A DNA stretch of 64,000 nt from positions 1-64,000 of the forward strand of contig JALWRX010000112.1 of NCBI GenBank assembly GCA_027080505.1, read 5' to 3'. The DNA comes from Ghiorsea sp. (GTDB lineage Bacteria; Pseudomonadota; Zetaproteobacteria; Mariprofundales; Mariprofundaceae). Each line of letters opens with the position of its first letter. The stretch's first letter is position 1. A program made the position numbers and the translations under genes. Under the pieces are notes generated by a model. It was given only the letters and a program-made list of their open reading frames with translations. It was not told the DNA's origin and did no database searches. Positions 56,109 to 64,000 of the stretch are shown here, one piece after another.

Positions 56109-56477
56109 TTACAGAACTTCTGGTGCAAGAGAGATAATTTTCATATATCCCTTAGCACGAAGCTCACGAGTTACTGGGCCAAAGATACGAGTGCCAATTG
56201 GCTCACCTTGTTTGTTCAACAATACAGCGGCATTCTCATCAAAACGAATTGAACTTCCATCAGGGCGACGGAACTCTTTCGCTACACGCACAACTACAGC
56301 ACGCTGAACTTCACCCTTCTTCACTTTGCCGCCAGGAATAGTTTCCTTCACTGCAACCACAATAACATCACCAACGCCAGCATAACGACGCTTAGATCCA
56401 CCTAATACTTTAATGCATGTCACACGACGTGCACCAGAGTTATCCGCTACTTGCAGAACTGTTTCAGTCTGAATCAT
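56109..56477 (-). CDS. rplN: 50S ribosomal protein L14
   Basis: The 122-residue product starts [19 protein letters not shown] and has [40 protein letters not shown] and a SLAPEVL end, all standard for this highly conserved protein. Confidence 0.98.
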   Translation of the reverse strand: MIQTETVLQVADNSGARRVTCIKVLGGSKRRYAGVGDVIVVAVKETIPGGKVKKGEVQRAVVVRVAKEFRRPDGSSIRFDENAAVLLNKQGEPIGTRIFGPVTRELRAKGYMKIISLAPEVL

Positions 56478-56487
56478 CTAATAACTC

Positions 56488-56754
56488 CTAAAGTTGCTCA
56501 GCACGAGTAATAACAGCATCCATCATCCAAGTCTTACGACGTGACAATGGGCGGCATTCGGAAATGCGAACTGTATCACCAATGTTACAAGTATTCTCTG
56601 CATCATGAGCCATATACTTTTTATGCGCACTCACTGTTTTACGGTAACGCGCATGCAAAAAGCGACGCTCAACTTCAACAACAATAGTTTTATCACCTTT
56701 ATTGCTGACAACAACACCCTCTAGGGTGCGTTTATTACTACTTACTTCACTCAT
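56488..56754 (-). CDS. rpsQ: 30S ribosomal protein S17
   Basis: The 88-residue product has [38 protein letters not shown] and [18 protein letters not shown], the standard OB-fold S17 motifs. It lies between rpmC and rplN. Confidence 0.97.
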   Translation of the reverse strand: MSEVSSNKRTLEGVVVSNKGDKTIVVEVERRFLHARYRKTVSAHKKYMAHDAENTCNIGDTVRISECRPLSRRKTWMMDAVITRAEQL

Positions 56755-56767
56755 CTCTATAACCCTC

Positions 56768-56953
56768 TTAGCGACGCTCAGCCAAAATTGTCTGAATACG
56801 CGCTATCTCACGGCGATTCGATGTAATTTTGCTTGTTGCATTCAACTGCATAGTAGCCTTTTGGAACCTAAGCTTCATACCTTCAGCAGCCAATTCATCC
56901 ATTTTTTCTTTCAACTCTGCGTCACTCAATTCACGCAACTCTTTTGCTTTCAT
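56768..56953 (-). CDS. rpmC: 50S ribosomal protein L29
   Basis: The 61-residue helical hairpin starts [20 protein letters not shown] and ends [12 protein letters not shown]. It sits near the tunnel exit and is a docking site for chaperones. It overlaps rplP by four bases. Confidence 0.96.
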   Translation of the reverse strand: MKAKELRELSDAELKEKMDELAAEGMKLRFQKATMQLNATSKITSNRREIARIQTILAERR

Positions 56954-57372
56954 CGCCCAACTCCACGCACAACAATCTTAGTACGAATAGGAAGCTTAGA
57001 AGCTGCACGCTCAAGAGCCTCCCTAGCCAATGTTTCATCAACACCGTCCATTTCAAAAAGCATACGACCTGCACGCACTGCTGCAACCCAATACTCTGGA
57101 GAACCCTTACCTTTACCCATACGAACTTCAGCAGGCTTCTTAGATACAGGTAAATCAGGAAACATGCGAATCCACACGCGACCCTGACGTTTAATATGAC
57201 GTGTCATCGTAATACGAGCTGCTTCAATTTGGCGCGCAGTAATACGACCTGGCTCCATTGCTTTAATTCCGAAATTACCGAAGTTAAAATCAACACCACG
57301 CGTAGCTTTACCACGAATGCGTTGAAGCTCTTTATGGTGCTTACGCCACCGAACTTTCTTTGGTTGTAACAT
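56950..57372 (-). CDS. rplP: 50S ribosomal protein L16
   Basis: The 140-residue product has [40 protein letters not shown] and [20 protein letters not shown] with the arginine loop near the peptidyl transferase centre. Standard length and place. Confidence 0.98.
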   Translation of the reverse strand: MLQPKKVRWRKHHKELQRIRGKATRGVDFNFGNFGIKAMEPGRITARQIEAARITMTRHIKRQGRVWIRMFPDLPVSKKPAEVRMGKGKGSPEYWVAAVRAGRMLFEMDGVDETLAREALERAASKLPIRTKIVVRGVGR

Positions 57373-57387
57373 AACTCATAATCTCCG

Positions 57388-58038
57388 TTATGCGTTCGCA
57401 GCTTCGCTTGCGCCAAGCTTCTCGCCGTTAAATACCCAAACCTTAACGCCAATAATACCATAGGTAGTCTTGGCTTCAGCGACACCATAATCGATGTCAG
57501 CACGCAATGTATGCAAAGGCACACGACCTTCCCTATACCATTCCATGCGAGCAATATCAGCACCGCCTAAGCGACCTGAACAATTGATACGAACACCTTT
57601 TGCACCCATGCGCATAGCACCTTGCACCGCACGCTTCATCGCACGACGAAAAGCAACACGACGTTCCAATTGGAAAGCAATATTTTCCGCAACCAATTGT
57701 GCCTCTGCTTCTGGGCGTTTAATCTCAACAATATAAACTTGTACTTCTTGCCCAAACTGACGCAACAACTCAGCGCGTAAGGCTTCAATCTCAGCACCTT
57801 TACGACCAATGATTACGCCGGGGCGCGCAGTATGCACAGTTACTTTCACTTTACCAGCAGGTCTTTCAATCACAATACGAGATACACCCGCATGTTTCAT
57901 TCTAGCCTTGATATATCTACGCATTTTGATGTCTTCACGAAGAAGCGAACCAAAATCTTTATCTGCTGCGTACCAAACTGATTCCCAACCACGGGTAATA
58001 CCAACTCGGAAACCAATTGGATTGACTTTTTGTCCCAT
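57388..58038 (-). CDS. rpsC: 30S ribosomal protein S3
   Basis: The 216-residue product starts [20 protein letters not shown] and has the KH motif [18 protein letters not shown], then [20 protein letters not shown] and [20 protein letters not shown]. It is part of the mRNA entry channel. Confidence 0.98.
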   Translation of the reverse strand: MGQKVNPIGFRVGITRGWESVWYAADKDFGSLLREDIKMRRYIKARMKHAGVSRIVIERPAGKVKVTVHTARPGVIIGRKGAEIEALRAELLRQFGQEVQVYIVEIKRPEAEAQLVAENIAFQLERRVAFRRAMKRAVQGAMRMGAKGVRINCSGRLGGADIARMEWYREGRVPLHTLRADIDYGVAEAKTTYGIIGVKVWVFNGEKLGASEAANA

Positions 58039-58050
58039 TCCAGAACTCCC

Positions 58051-58392
58051 TTAACTACGTTCGCTCACAGCCACTGTTACATGACTATGACGATGAAAAC
58101 GCTGGCGCATACGACCCATACCTTTTGGACGGTAACGCTTCAAAACTTCACCTTGGTCGACTGTAATTGTTGAAATCAACAAATTATCCACATCCAAACC
58201 ATTGTTTTGCTCAGCATTAGCAACCGCAGACTTCACAACCTTCTCAATCACACGCGCTGCTTTCTTAGGCGACAATGACAATGCGGCAAGCGCACGATCT
58301 ACAGGCAACCCACGAACAGCATTGGCTACTGTGCGAACTTTTTGTGCGCTAATATGTGCATTTTTATGCACCGCACGTACTTCTACAGACAT
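58051..58392 (-). CDS. rplV: 50S ribosomal protein L22
   Basis: The 113-residue product has KNAHISAQKVRTVANAVRGL, AARVIEKVVKSAVANAEQN and the tunnel hairpin KRYRPKGMGRMRQRFHRHSH. This loop is the macrolide contact; no unusual insertion is visible. Confidence 0.97.
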   Translation of the reverse strand: MSVEVRAVHKNAHISAQKVRTVANAVRGLPVDRALAALSLSPKKAARVIEKVVKSAVANAEQNNGLDVDNLLISTITVDQGEVLKRYRPKGMGRMRQRFHRHSHVTVAVSERS

Positions 58393-58398
58393 AACTAC

Positions 58399-58677
58399 TT
58401 ACCTCTTCCGTGCTTTTTTGTCTGCACCGTGACCATAATAAGTACGCGTTGGAGAAAACTCGCCCAACTTGTGACCCACCATGTTCTCAGAAACAAAAAC
58501 AGGGATAAACTTGTTACCGTTATGAACAGCAAAATTCAAACCTACAAAATCAGGTGAAATTGTAGAACGACGTGACCAAGTTTTGATCACACCTTTTTTT
58601 CCATTCTCTACAGCAGCCAAAACCTTCTTTTCAAGAGAAGCTTCAATGTATGGACCTTTCTTTAATGAACGCGCCAT
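58399..58677 (-). CDS. rpsS: 30S ribosomal protein S19
   Basis: The 92-residue product starts [19 protein letters not shown] and ends with [20 protein letters not shown], the invariant S19 pattern. It binds the head of the 30S subunit with S13. Confidence 0.98.
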   Translation of the reverse strand: MARSLKKGPYIEASLEKKVLAAVENGKKGVIKTWSRRSTISPDFVGLNFAVHNGNKFIPVFVSENMVGHKLGEFSPTRTYYGHGADKKARKR

Positions 58678-58685
58678 GTGCTACC

Positions 58686-59516
58686 TCACTTCTGATTACG
58701 ACGACGAACAATATCACGATTCGAAGTCTTATTCTTTTTACGAGTCTTACGACCCTTGGTTGGAACACCCCAAGGTGTTACTGGGTGACGACCACCTGAT
58801 GTACGCCCTTCACCACCACCATGTGGATGGTCAACTGGGTTCATTGCTACACCACGAACATGTGGACGCTTACCTAACCAACGTGAACGACCAGCTTTAC
58901 CAATCTTTTGGTTTGAATGATCAGCATTACCAATCACACCAACACTTGCCATACAACGCAAATCAACTTTACGAAACTCACCAGATGGTAATTTCAAAAT
59001 AGCTTTACCATTTTCTTTACCCATAAGCTGAACAGATGCGCCTGCAGTACGTGCCATTTGACCGCCCTTACCTGGCTTCATTTCAACGTTGTGTAGCATA
59101 GTACCCACACGAATATTACCTAATGGCAACGCATTACCTGGACGAATCTCTGCTTCGGGACCTGAAACAACTTTGTCACCAGCACGTAGCCCTTGCGGAG
59201 CTAAAATATAACGCTTGTCACCATTTGAAAAAACAACCAATGCAATGTGCGCTGTGCGATTCGGGTCATATTCAAGGCGCGCAACCTTACCTTCAATTCC
59301 TTGATTGTCACGTTTAAAATCAACCAAGCGATAAAGACGCTTATGACCGCCACCACGGTGGCGAGAAGTGATACGACCATTGTTGTTACGACCGCCAGAT
59401 TTTGTAAGACCTTCTGTCAAACGTGCTTCTGGAGCACCTTTGTACAAATCAGGGTTTACAATCGCAACGCGTCCACGAACACCATTGGTCATTGGTTTCC
59501 AAACTTTAATTGCCAT
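58686..59516 (-). CDS. rplB: 50S ribosomal protein L2
   Basis: The 276-residue product has [40 protein letters not shown] with the histidine region near the peptidyl transferase centre, and [21 protein letters not shown] basic tail closes it. Standard length. Confidence 0.98.
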   Translation of the reverse strand: MAIKVWKPMTNGVRGRVAIVNPDLYKGAPEARLTEGLTKSGGRNNNGRITSRHRGGGHKRLYRLVDFKRDNQGIEGKVARLEYDPNRTAHIALVVFSNGDKRYILAPQGLRAGDKVVSGPEAEIRPGNALPLGNIRVGTMLHNVEMKPGKGGQMARTAGASVQLMGKENGKAILKLPSGEFRKVDLRCMASVGVIGNADHSNQKIGKAGRSRWLGKRPHVRGVAMNPVDHPHGGGEGRTSGGRHPVTPWGVPTKGRKTRKKNKTSNRDIVRRRNQK

Positions 59517-59519
59517 GTC

Positions 59520-59819
59520 TTATGCCTCTTCCGCTACTTCTAGCGACTGGCCTTCAACCAAACGCACGATAGCTTTACGATAACCAGAACGGGTTCCTGT
59601 GTGCATGCCACGGCGTTTTTCCTTGCTAGGCAAGTTCACAACCTGAACCTTTTCAACTTTTACTTCAAAAATAGCCTCAACTGCTGCTTTTACTTGAAGC
59701 TTTGTTGCATCTGGTGCTACGCGAAATGTATATTGATTCGCATCACCAGTAGCTTTGTAGCTTTTTTCAGTAATTACAGGCTTACGGAGCGTATTAAAGT
59801 GATGATATTTTGCACTCAT
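59520..59819 (-). CDS. rplW: 50S ribosomal protein L23
   Basis: The 99-residue product has TLRKPVITEKSYKATGDANQ, AVEAIFEVKVEKVQVVNLPS and KRRGMHTGTRSGYRKAIVRL. It is the docking site for SRP and trigger factor at the tunnel exit. It overlaps rplD by four bases. Confidence 0.97.
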   Translation of the reverse strand: MSAKYHHFNTLRKPVITEKSYKATGDANQYTFRVAPDATKLQVKAAVEAIFEVKVEKVQVVNLPSKEKRRGMHTGTRSGYRKAIVRLVEGQSLEVAEEA

Positions 59820-60445
59820 CCTTCACCTCCCAAGCGTTTTTCTAGGTTTGACAATGCTTCTTCAGTCACAACCAAGTGATCAAATTTCAGCATATCATGT
59901 AAATTCATTTGACCATCTAGCACAACCTTACTTAAAGGAACATTGCGACCTGAAAGCTCAACTTCATGATTATTTTCAGCCAATACAAACAAACCTGATT
60001 CAACTTTTAATGCATCACGAACTTTGATGAATGCTTTTGTTTTGGTTTCTTTCAACTCAAGCTTATTCACTACAATCAAACGACCCTCACGCAAAGCATC
60101 AGACAAAACCAAAGCAGTTGCTAAACGGCGCTCTTTCTTGTTAATACGTGTGTTATAATCATGGGGCTGTGGACCGTGAGCTGTACCACCGTGGCGCATT
60201 TGCGCTGCACGCGTTGTACCTTGACGCGCACGACCAGTACCTTTTTGCTTAAATGGTTTTTTACCGCCACCAGAAACATCAGCAACCGTTTTTGTGCTAT
60301 GTGTACCGGCACGTTGCGCTCTAGCCAAAGCATTATACACGCGATGAACCAAACCATTATCTGCTTCTAAGCCGAAAACGTTCGCATTCAAATCACGAGA
60401 GCCGACTTCTTTATTATTTTGATCAACAATCTTAACTGTTGTCAC
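59816..60445 (-). CDS. rplD: 50S ribosomal protein L4
   Basis: The 209-residue product has the conserved loop region GGGKKPFKQKGTGRARQGTT with RHGGTAHGPQPHDYNTRINK, which reaches into the exit tunnel, and a C-terminal globular domain. In enterics L4 also represses its own operon; the leader lies outside the part I could test. Confidence 0.97.
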   Translation of the reverse strand: MTTVKIVDQNNKEVGSRDLNANVFGLEADNGLVHRVYNALARAQRAGTHSTKTVADVSGGGKKPFKQKGTGRARQGTTRAAQMRHGGTAHGPQPHDYNTRINKKERRLATALVLSDALREGRLIVVNKLELKETKTKAFIKVRDALKVESGLFVLAENNHEVELSGRNVPLSKVVLDGQMNLHDMLKFDHLVVTEEALSNLEKRLGGEG

Positions 60446-60446
60446 C

Positions 60447-61079
60447 TTATGCTCCCTTCACCGCAGGACGAAGCTCAAGTAAACCGTTCTTAGCACCAGG
60501 TACAGCACCTTTCACTAGAATACGATTTTGTTCTTCATCAATGCGAACAATTTCAATATTTTGCGTCGTAATGCGCTTATCACCATAGTGACCAGGCATT
60601 TTCTTACCAGGAAATACACGACCAGGCCATTGGCACTGACCCGTAGAGCCCATTTGCCTATGTACTTTTTCAGCACCATGTGATGCACGACCACCGCCGA
60701 AGTTATAACGCTTCATTACACCTGCGAAACCACGACCTTTTGATGTACCTGAAATATCCAGCTTTTGCCCTGCTTCAAATAGGGTTGCTGTCAAATCTTG
60801 ACCCAACTCTAATTCAGGCTCTGCATCTGTTCTAAATTCCATCAAGCCACCCATAGCTTCTTGACCTTGACGGGCATAGTGACCTTGCACAGCACGAGAA
60901 ACTACTTTTTTAGCTTTACCGAAACCTACTTGAACAGCGTTGTAACCATCTTTTGCTGATGTGCGCAAAGAAATCACCTTGCACGGTTCAACATTAAGAA
61001 CAGTTACAGGAACAACTGAACCATCTTCAGCGAAAACCTGTGTCATACCCGCTTTACGGGCAATTAAACCTGTACTCAT
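60447..61079 (-). CDS. rplC: 50S ribosomal protein L3
   Basis: The 210-residue product has LIARKAGMTQVFAEDGSVVP, the loop YNFGGGRASHGAEKVHRQMG and STGQCQWPGRVFPGKKMPGH with the Gln methylated in other bacteria. It helps form the peptidyl transferase centre. Confidence 0.98.
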   Translation of the reverse strand: MSTGLIARKAGMTQVFAEDGSVVPVTVLNVEPCKVISLRTSAKDGYNAVQVGFGKAKKVVSRAVQGHYARQGQEAMGGLMEFRTDAEPELELGQDLTATLFEAGQKLDISGTSKGRGFAGVMKRYNFGGGRASHGAEKVHRQMGSTGQCQWPGRVFPGKKMPGHYGDKRITTQNIEIVRIDEEQNRILVKGAVPGAKNGLLELRPAVKGA

Positions 61080-61090
61080 GACAACGCCCC

Positions 61091-61399
61091 TTAAAGTTTA
61101 ATTTCAACATCGACGCCAGACGGAAGATCTAGCTTCATCAACGCATCCACAGTTTGTGGTGTTGGTTTATCGATGTCTAATAGACGCTTATGCGTCCGAA
61201 TTTCAAATTGTTCACGCGAATCTTTATATTTATGCGGTGAACGAATCACGCAGAACTTACGGATTTTAGTTGGAATCGGAATAGGACCCCGAACTGTTGC
61301 TCCAGTACGTTTTGCTGTTTCTACAATGTCTTGAGCACTTTTGTCTAAAATTCTATGATCAAAAGCTTTCAAGCGAATACGAATAGTTTGAGTTGACAT
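61091..61399 (-). CDS. rpsJ: 30S ribosomal protein S10
   Basis: The 102-residue product has [40 protein letters not shown] and [18 protein letters not shown]. It also acts as NusE in antitermination. It starts the S10 block right behind tuf. Confidence 0.98.
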   Translation of the reverse strand: MSTQTIRIRLKAFDHRILDKSAQDIVETAKRTGATVRGPIPIPTKIRKFCVIRSPHKYKDSREQFEIRTHKRLLDIDKPTPQTVDALMKLDLPSGVDVEIKL

Positions 61400-61412
61400 G
61401 TATACTCTCGAA

Positions 61413-62603
61413 TTACTTGTTAATATCAGTTACAACGCCAGCGCCAACTGTGCGTCCACCTTCGCGGATAGCGAAACGAAGCTCTTTATCCATTGCGATT
61501 GGTGTAATCAATGTTACGTCCATAGCGACATTATCGCCAGGCATGACCATTTCAGTGCCTTCAGGTAGCTTAACAGAACCAGTCACGTCAGTTGTACGGA
61601 AGTAAAACTGTGGACGGTAACCGTCGAAGAATGGCGTATGACGACCACCTTCATCTTTGTTCAAAATATATGCTTCAGCTTTGAACTCAGTATGTGGTGT
61701 GATTGAACCTGGCTTAGCCAATACTTGACCACGCTCAACATCTTCACGTTTTGTACCACGAAGCAATGCGCCTACGTTATCACCAGCTTCACCACGATCG
61801 AGAAGCTTACGGAACATTTCAACACCAGTACAAGTGGTTGCAGTCGTTGGACGAATACCAACAATTTCAATATCATCACCAACGTTAAGAACACCAGACT
61901 CAATACGACCTGTTACAACTGTACCACGACCAGAGATAGAAAACACATCTTCGATTGGCATCAAGAATGGCTTATCAACATCACGTGTTGGTGTTGGAAT
62001 ATAAGAATCCACAGCATCCATCAATTTCATGATAGCTTGTGAACCAATTTCAGAAGTATCACCTTCCAATGCTTTAAGTGCAGAACCAGTAATCACTGGA
62101 ATATCATCACCTGGGAAGTCGTAAGAGTCCAAAAGTTCACGAACTTCCATTTCTACCAATTCAAGCAGCTCTTCATCATCAACCATGTCTGCTTTGTTCA
62201 AGAAAACAACCAAGTGAGGTACATTTACTTGGCGAGCAAGCAATACGTGTTCACGCGTTTGTGGCATTGGACCATCTGCAGCCGACACAACCAAGATACC
62301 ACCATCCATTTGTGCAGCACCTGTAATCATGTTTTTCACATAGTCAGCATGCCCTGGGCAGTCAACGTGTGCATAGTGACGTGTTGCCGTTTCATATTCA
62401 ACGTGTGCAGTTGAAATGGTAATACCACGCTCACGCTCTTCTGGAGCACCATCAATATCGCCGTAATCTTTAAACTCTGCACCACCAGCTTCAGCCAATA
62501 CTTTGGTGATTGCTGCTGTTAATGTGGTTTTGCCGTGATCCACGTGACCAATCGTACCAATGTTCACATGCGGCTTATTACGTTCAAACTTTTCCTTAGA
62601 CAT
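61413..62603 (-). CDS. tuf: Elongation factor Tu
   Basis: EF-Tu brings aminoacyl-tRNA to the ribosome. The 396-residue product has [19 protein letters not shown], the P-loop GHVDHGKTT, the switch [19 protein letters not shown] (NKxD), and the late [16 protein letters not shown] and [14 protein letters not shown] second tuf copy is common elsewhere in proteobacterial chromosomes and cannot be excluded. Confidence 0.99.
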   Translation of the reverse strand: MSKEKFERNKPHVNIGTIGHVDHGKTTLTAAITKVLAEAGGAEFKDYGDIDGAPEERERGITISTAHVEYETATRHYAHVDCPGHADYVKNMITGAAQMDGGILVVSAADGPMPQTREHVLLARQVNVPHLVVFLNKADMVDDEELLELVEMEVRELLDSYDFPGDDIPVITGSALKALEGDTSEIGSQAIMKLMDAVDSYIPTPTRDVDKPFLMPIEDVFSISGRGTVVTGRIESGVLNVGDDIEIVGIRPTTATTCTGVEMFRKLLDRGEAGDNVGALLRGTKREDVERGQVLAKPGSITPHTEFKAEAYILNKDEGGRHTPFFDGYRPQFYFRTTDVTGSVKLPEGTEMVMPGDNVAMDVTLITPIAMDKELRFAIREGGRTVGAGVVTDINK

Positions 62604-62613
62604 TTACTTTCTC

Positions 62614-64000
62614 CTAACCTTTTACGCTTGCAATAATTTCTTCAGTAATGTTACGTGGTACTTCTTCATAATGTACAAACTGCATGGTATATGTTGCACG
62701 ACCTTGCGACATAGAACGCAAGTTTGTTGAATAACCAAACATTTCCGACAATGGAACCTCAGCATCAACAACCTTAGCAATACCACGGTCATTCATACCT
62801 TGAATTTTACCACGACGACGATTCAAATCGCCAACGATATCACCCATGTAATCTTCAGGTGTTACCACTTCAACTTTCATAATCGGCTCAAGAATAACTG
62901 GCTGACATTGCTCACAACCTTTACGGAAGCCCATAGATGCAGCGACTTTAAATGCCATTTCATTCGAGTCCACATCATGATAAGAGCCATCAACAAGCGC
63001 AACCTTGATATCCACCATAGGATAACCTGCCAAGACACCATTTTGCATCGCTTCTTCACAGCCTTTGCCTACTGCTGGGATATATTCACGCGGAACCACA
63101 CCACCAGTAATCTTATCTTCAAACTCAAATCCGCCACCAGCTTCCAAGGGTTCAATTTCTAACCAAACATGACCGAATTGACCACGACCACCAGACTGAC
63201 GAACAAACTTACCTTCAAACTTACCAGAACCACGAATGGTTTCACGATACGCCACCTGAGGCTTACCAATATTTGCATCCACCTTAAATTCACGTTTTAA
63301 GCGATCAACCAGAATCTCTAAATGCAGCTCACCCATACCTGAAATAATGGTTTGACCTGTTTCTTCATCTGTTTTTACTCGGAAAGATGGATCTTCTGCA
63401 GCAAGTTTACCCAGTGCAACGCCCATTTTTTCTTGGTCAGCTTTAGTCTTAGGCTCAATTGCCACAGAAATTACTGGTTCAGGGAATTCCATACGCTCAA
63501 GCACAATTGGATTATCCATGTCACAAAGCGTATCACCTGTAGTGGTCACCTTAAGACCAACGGCTGCGGCAATATCACCCGCACGCACTTCTTTAATCTC
63601 TTTACGGTCATTGGCATGCATTTGCAAAATACGACCCACACGCTCACGTTTGTTTTTCACAGAGTTCAAAACATAAGAGCCTGATTCCAATACACCTGAA
63701 TAGACACGGAAGAAAGTCAACACACCCACGAATGGGTCGGTCATCACTTTAAATGCCAATGAAGAGAATGGAACATCATCCGAAGACACGCGCTCATCTT
63801 CTTCGTCCGAATCCACTTTAACACCTTTAATTGCAGGAACATCAACTGGCGCAGGCATATAATCAGTTACTGCATCCAACAAAGTTTGTACACCCTTGTT
63901 TTTGAATGCTGTACCACACAATACTGGGATAATTGAAATATCCAAAACTGCTTTACGAATAGCAGCTTTAAGCTGATCTTCTGGGATATCTTCACCTTCC
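62614..64000 (-). CDS. fusA: Elongation factor G, C-terminal two thirds (5' end outside the window)
   Basis: EF-G drives translocation. The frame enters from the right edge (first full codons read [20 protein letters not shown]) and gives about 461 residues, roughly residue 240 to the end of a protein of about 700. It covers the end of the G domain ([20 protein letters not shown]), domain II, domain III ([20 protein letters not shown]) and domains IV-V ([34 protein letters not shown]). The GTPase motifs lie outside. It precedes tuf by ten bases; rpsG and rpsL should follow beyond the edge. Confidence 0.98.
   Translation of the reverse strand, partial: EGEDIPEDQLKAAIRKAVLDISIIPVLCGTAFKNKGVQTLLDAVTDYMPAPVDVPAIKGVKVDSDEEDERVSSDDVPFSSLAFKVMTDPFVGVLTFFRVYSGVLESGSYVLNSVKNKRERVGRILQMHANDRKEIKEVRAGDIAAAVGLKVTTTGDTLCDMDNPIVLERMEFPEPVISVAIEPKTKADQEKMGVALGKLAAEDPSFRVKTDEETGQTIISGMGELHLEILVDRLKREFKVDANIGKPQVAYRETIRGSGKFEGKFVRQSGGRGQFGHVWLEIEPLEAGGGFEFEDKITGGVVPREYIPAVGKGCEEAMQNGVLAGYPMVDIKVALVDGSYHDVDSNEMAFKVAASMGFRKGCEQCQPVILEPIMKVEVVTPEDYMGDIVGDLNRRRGKIQGMNDRGIAKVVDAEVPLSEMFGYSTNLRSMSQGRATYTMQFVHYEEVPRNITEEIIASVKG

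Overview
The window reads as one contiguous piece of a Gram-negative chromosome. It is moderately AT-rich and densely packed, with genes mostly in long same-strand runs. Lipopolysaccharide assembly (lptD), a ubiquinone methyltransferase (ubiG), L- and P-ring flagellar genes and a trpFBA-accD-folC cluster point to the Proteobacteria. fliW next to csrA, infA inside the ribosomal cluster and a 61-residue zinc-type S14 argue against a typical enteric. My best guess from gene order and codon look is a deep-branching class such as the Zetaproteobacteria (Mariprofundus/Ghiorsea type). This is inference; there is no 16S gene here.

Layout. (1) 1-9016, + strand: the end of an unrecognised gene, then a sigma-54-type promoter and a flagellar operon flgF-G-A-H-I-J-M-N-K-L followed by csrA and fliW. 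It covers the distal rod, the P and L rings, the hook-filament junction and two assembly checkpoints (FlgM; CsrA/FliW). (2) 9009-16440: a histidine phosphatase, then a second sigma-54-type promoter driving four tightly packed genes: an ExeA-like AAA ATPase, a degenerate HD-GYP-like protein and two proteins with twin cyclic-nucleotide-binding folds. Opposite them lie cspA, folE and a third twin-domain protein. (3) 16534-22751, + strand: queG, a HAD phosphatase, a 450-bp patch of hairpins and dispersed-repeat sequence, a small secreted orphan, thiE-thiD, an IS5-type miniature element, sspA and mnmA. (4) 22741-38613, - strand: a CHASE2-Ser/Thr kinase, thrB, a flavodoxin, algH/yqgE, pdxA, a surA-like chaperone with an extra C-terminal domain, lptD, ubiG, folC, accD, a phosphodiesterase-like metallo-hydrolase and trpA-B-F. 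(5) 38660-45574, - strand: the complete F1Fo ATP synthase operon atpI-B-E-F-H-A-G-D-C with a terminator. (6) 45721-47223: a lone outer-membrane protein gene. (7) 47264-64000, - strand: one ribosomal supercluster, fusA (partial)-tuf-rpsJ through rplQ, including secY, adk, infA, rpmJ and rpoA, closed by a strong terminator.

The least ordinary part is the second sigma-54 unit at 9.7-14 kb and the wider set of cyclic-nucleotide-linked genes around it: three twin-CNBD proteins, a degenerate HD-GYP-like protein and, about 20 kb away, a class II phosphodiesterase-like enzyme. I see no nucleotide cyclase in the window. I found no CRISPR array, prophage, complete insertion sequence, rRNA or tRNA gene.
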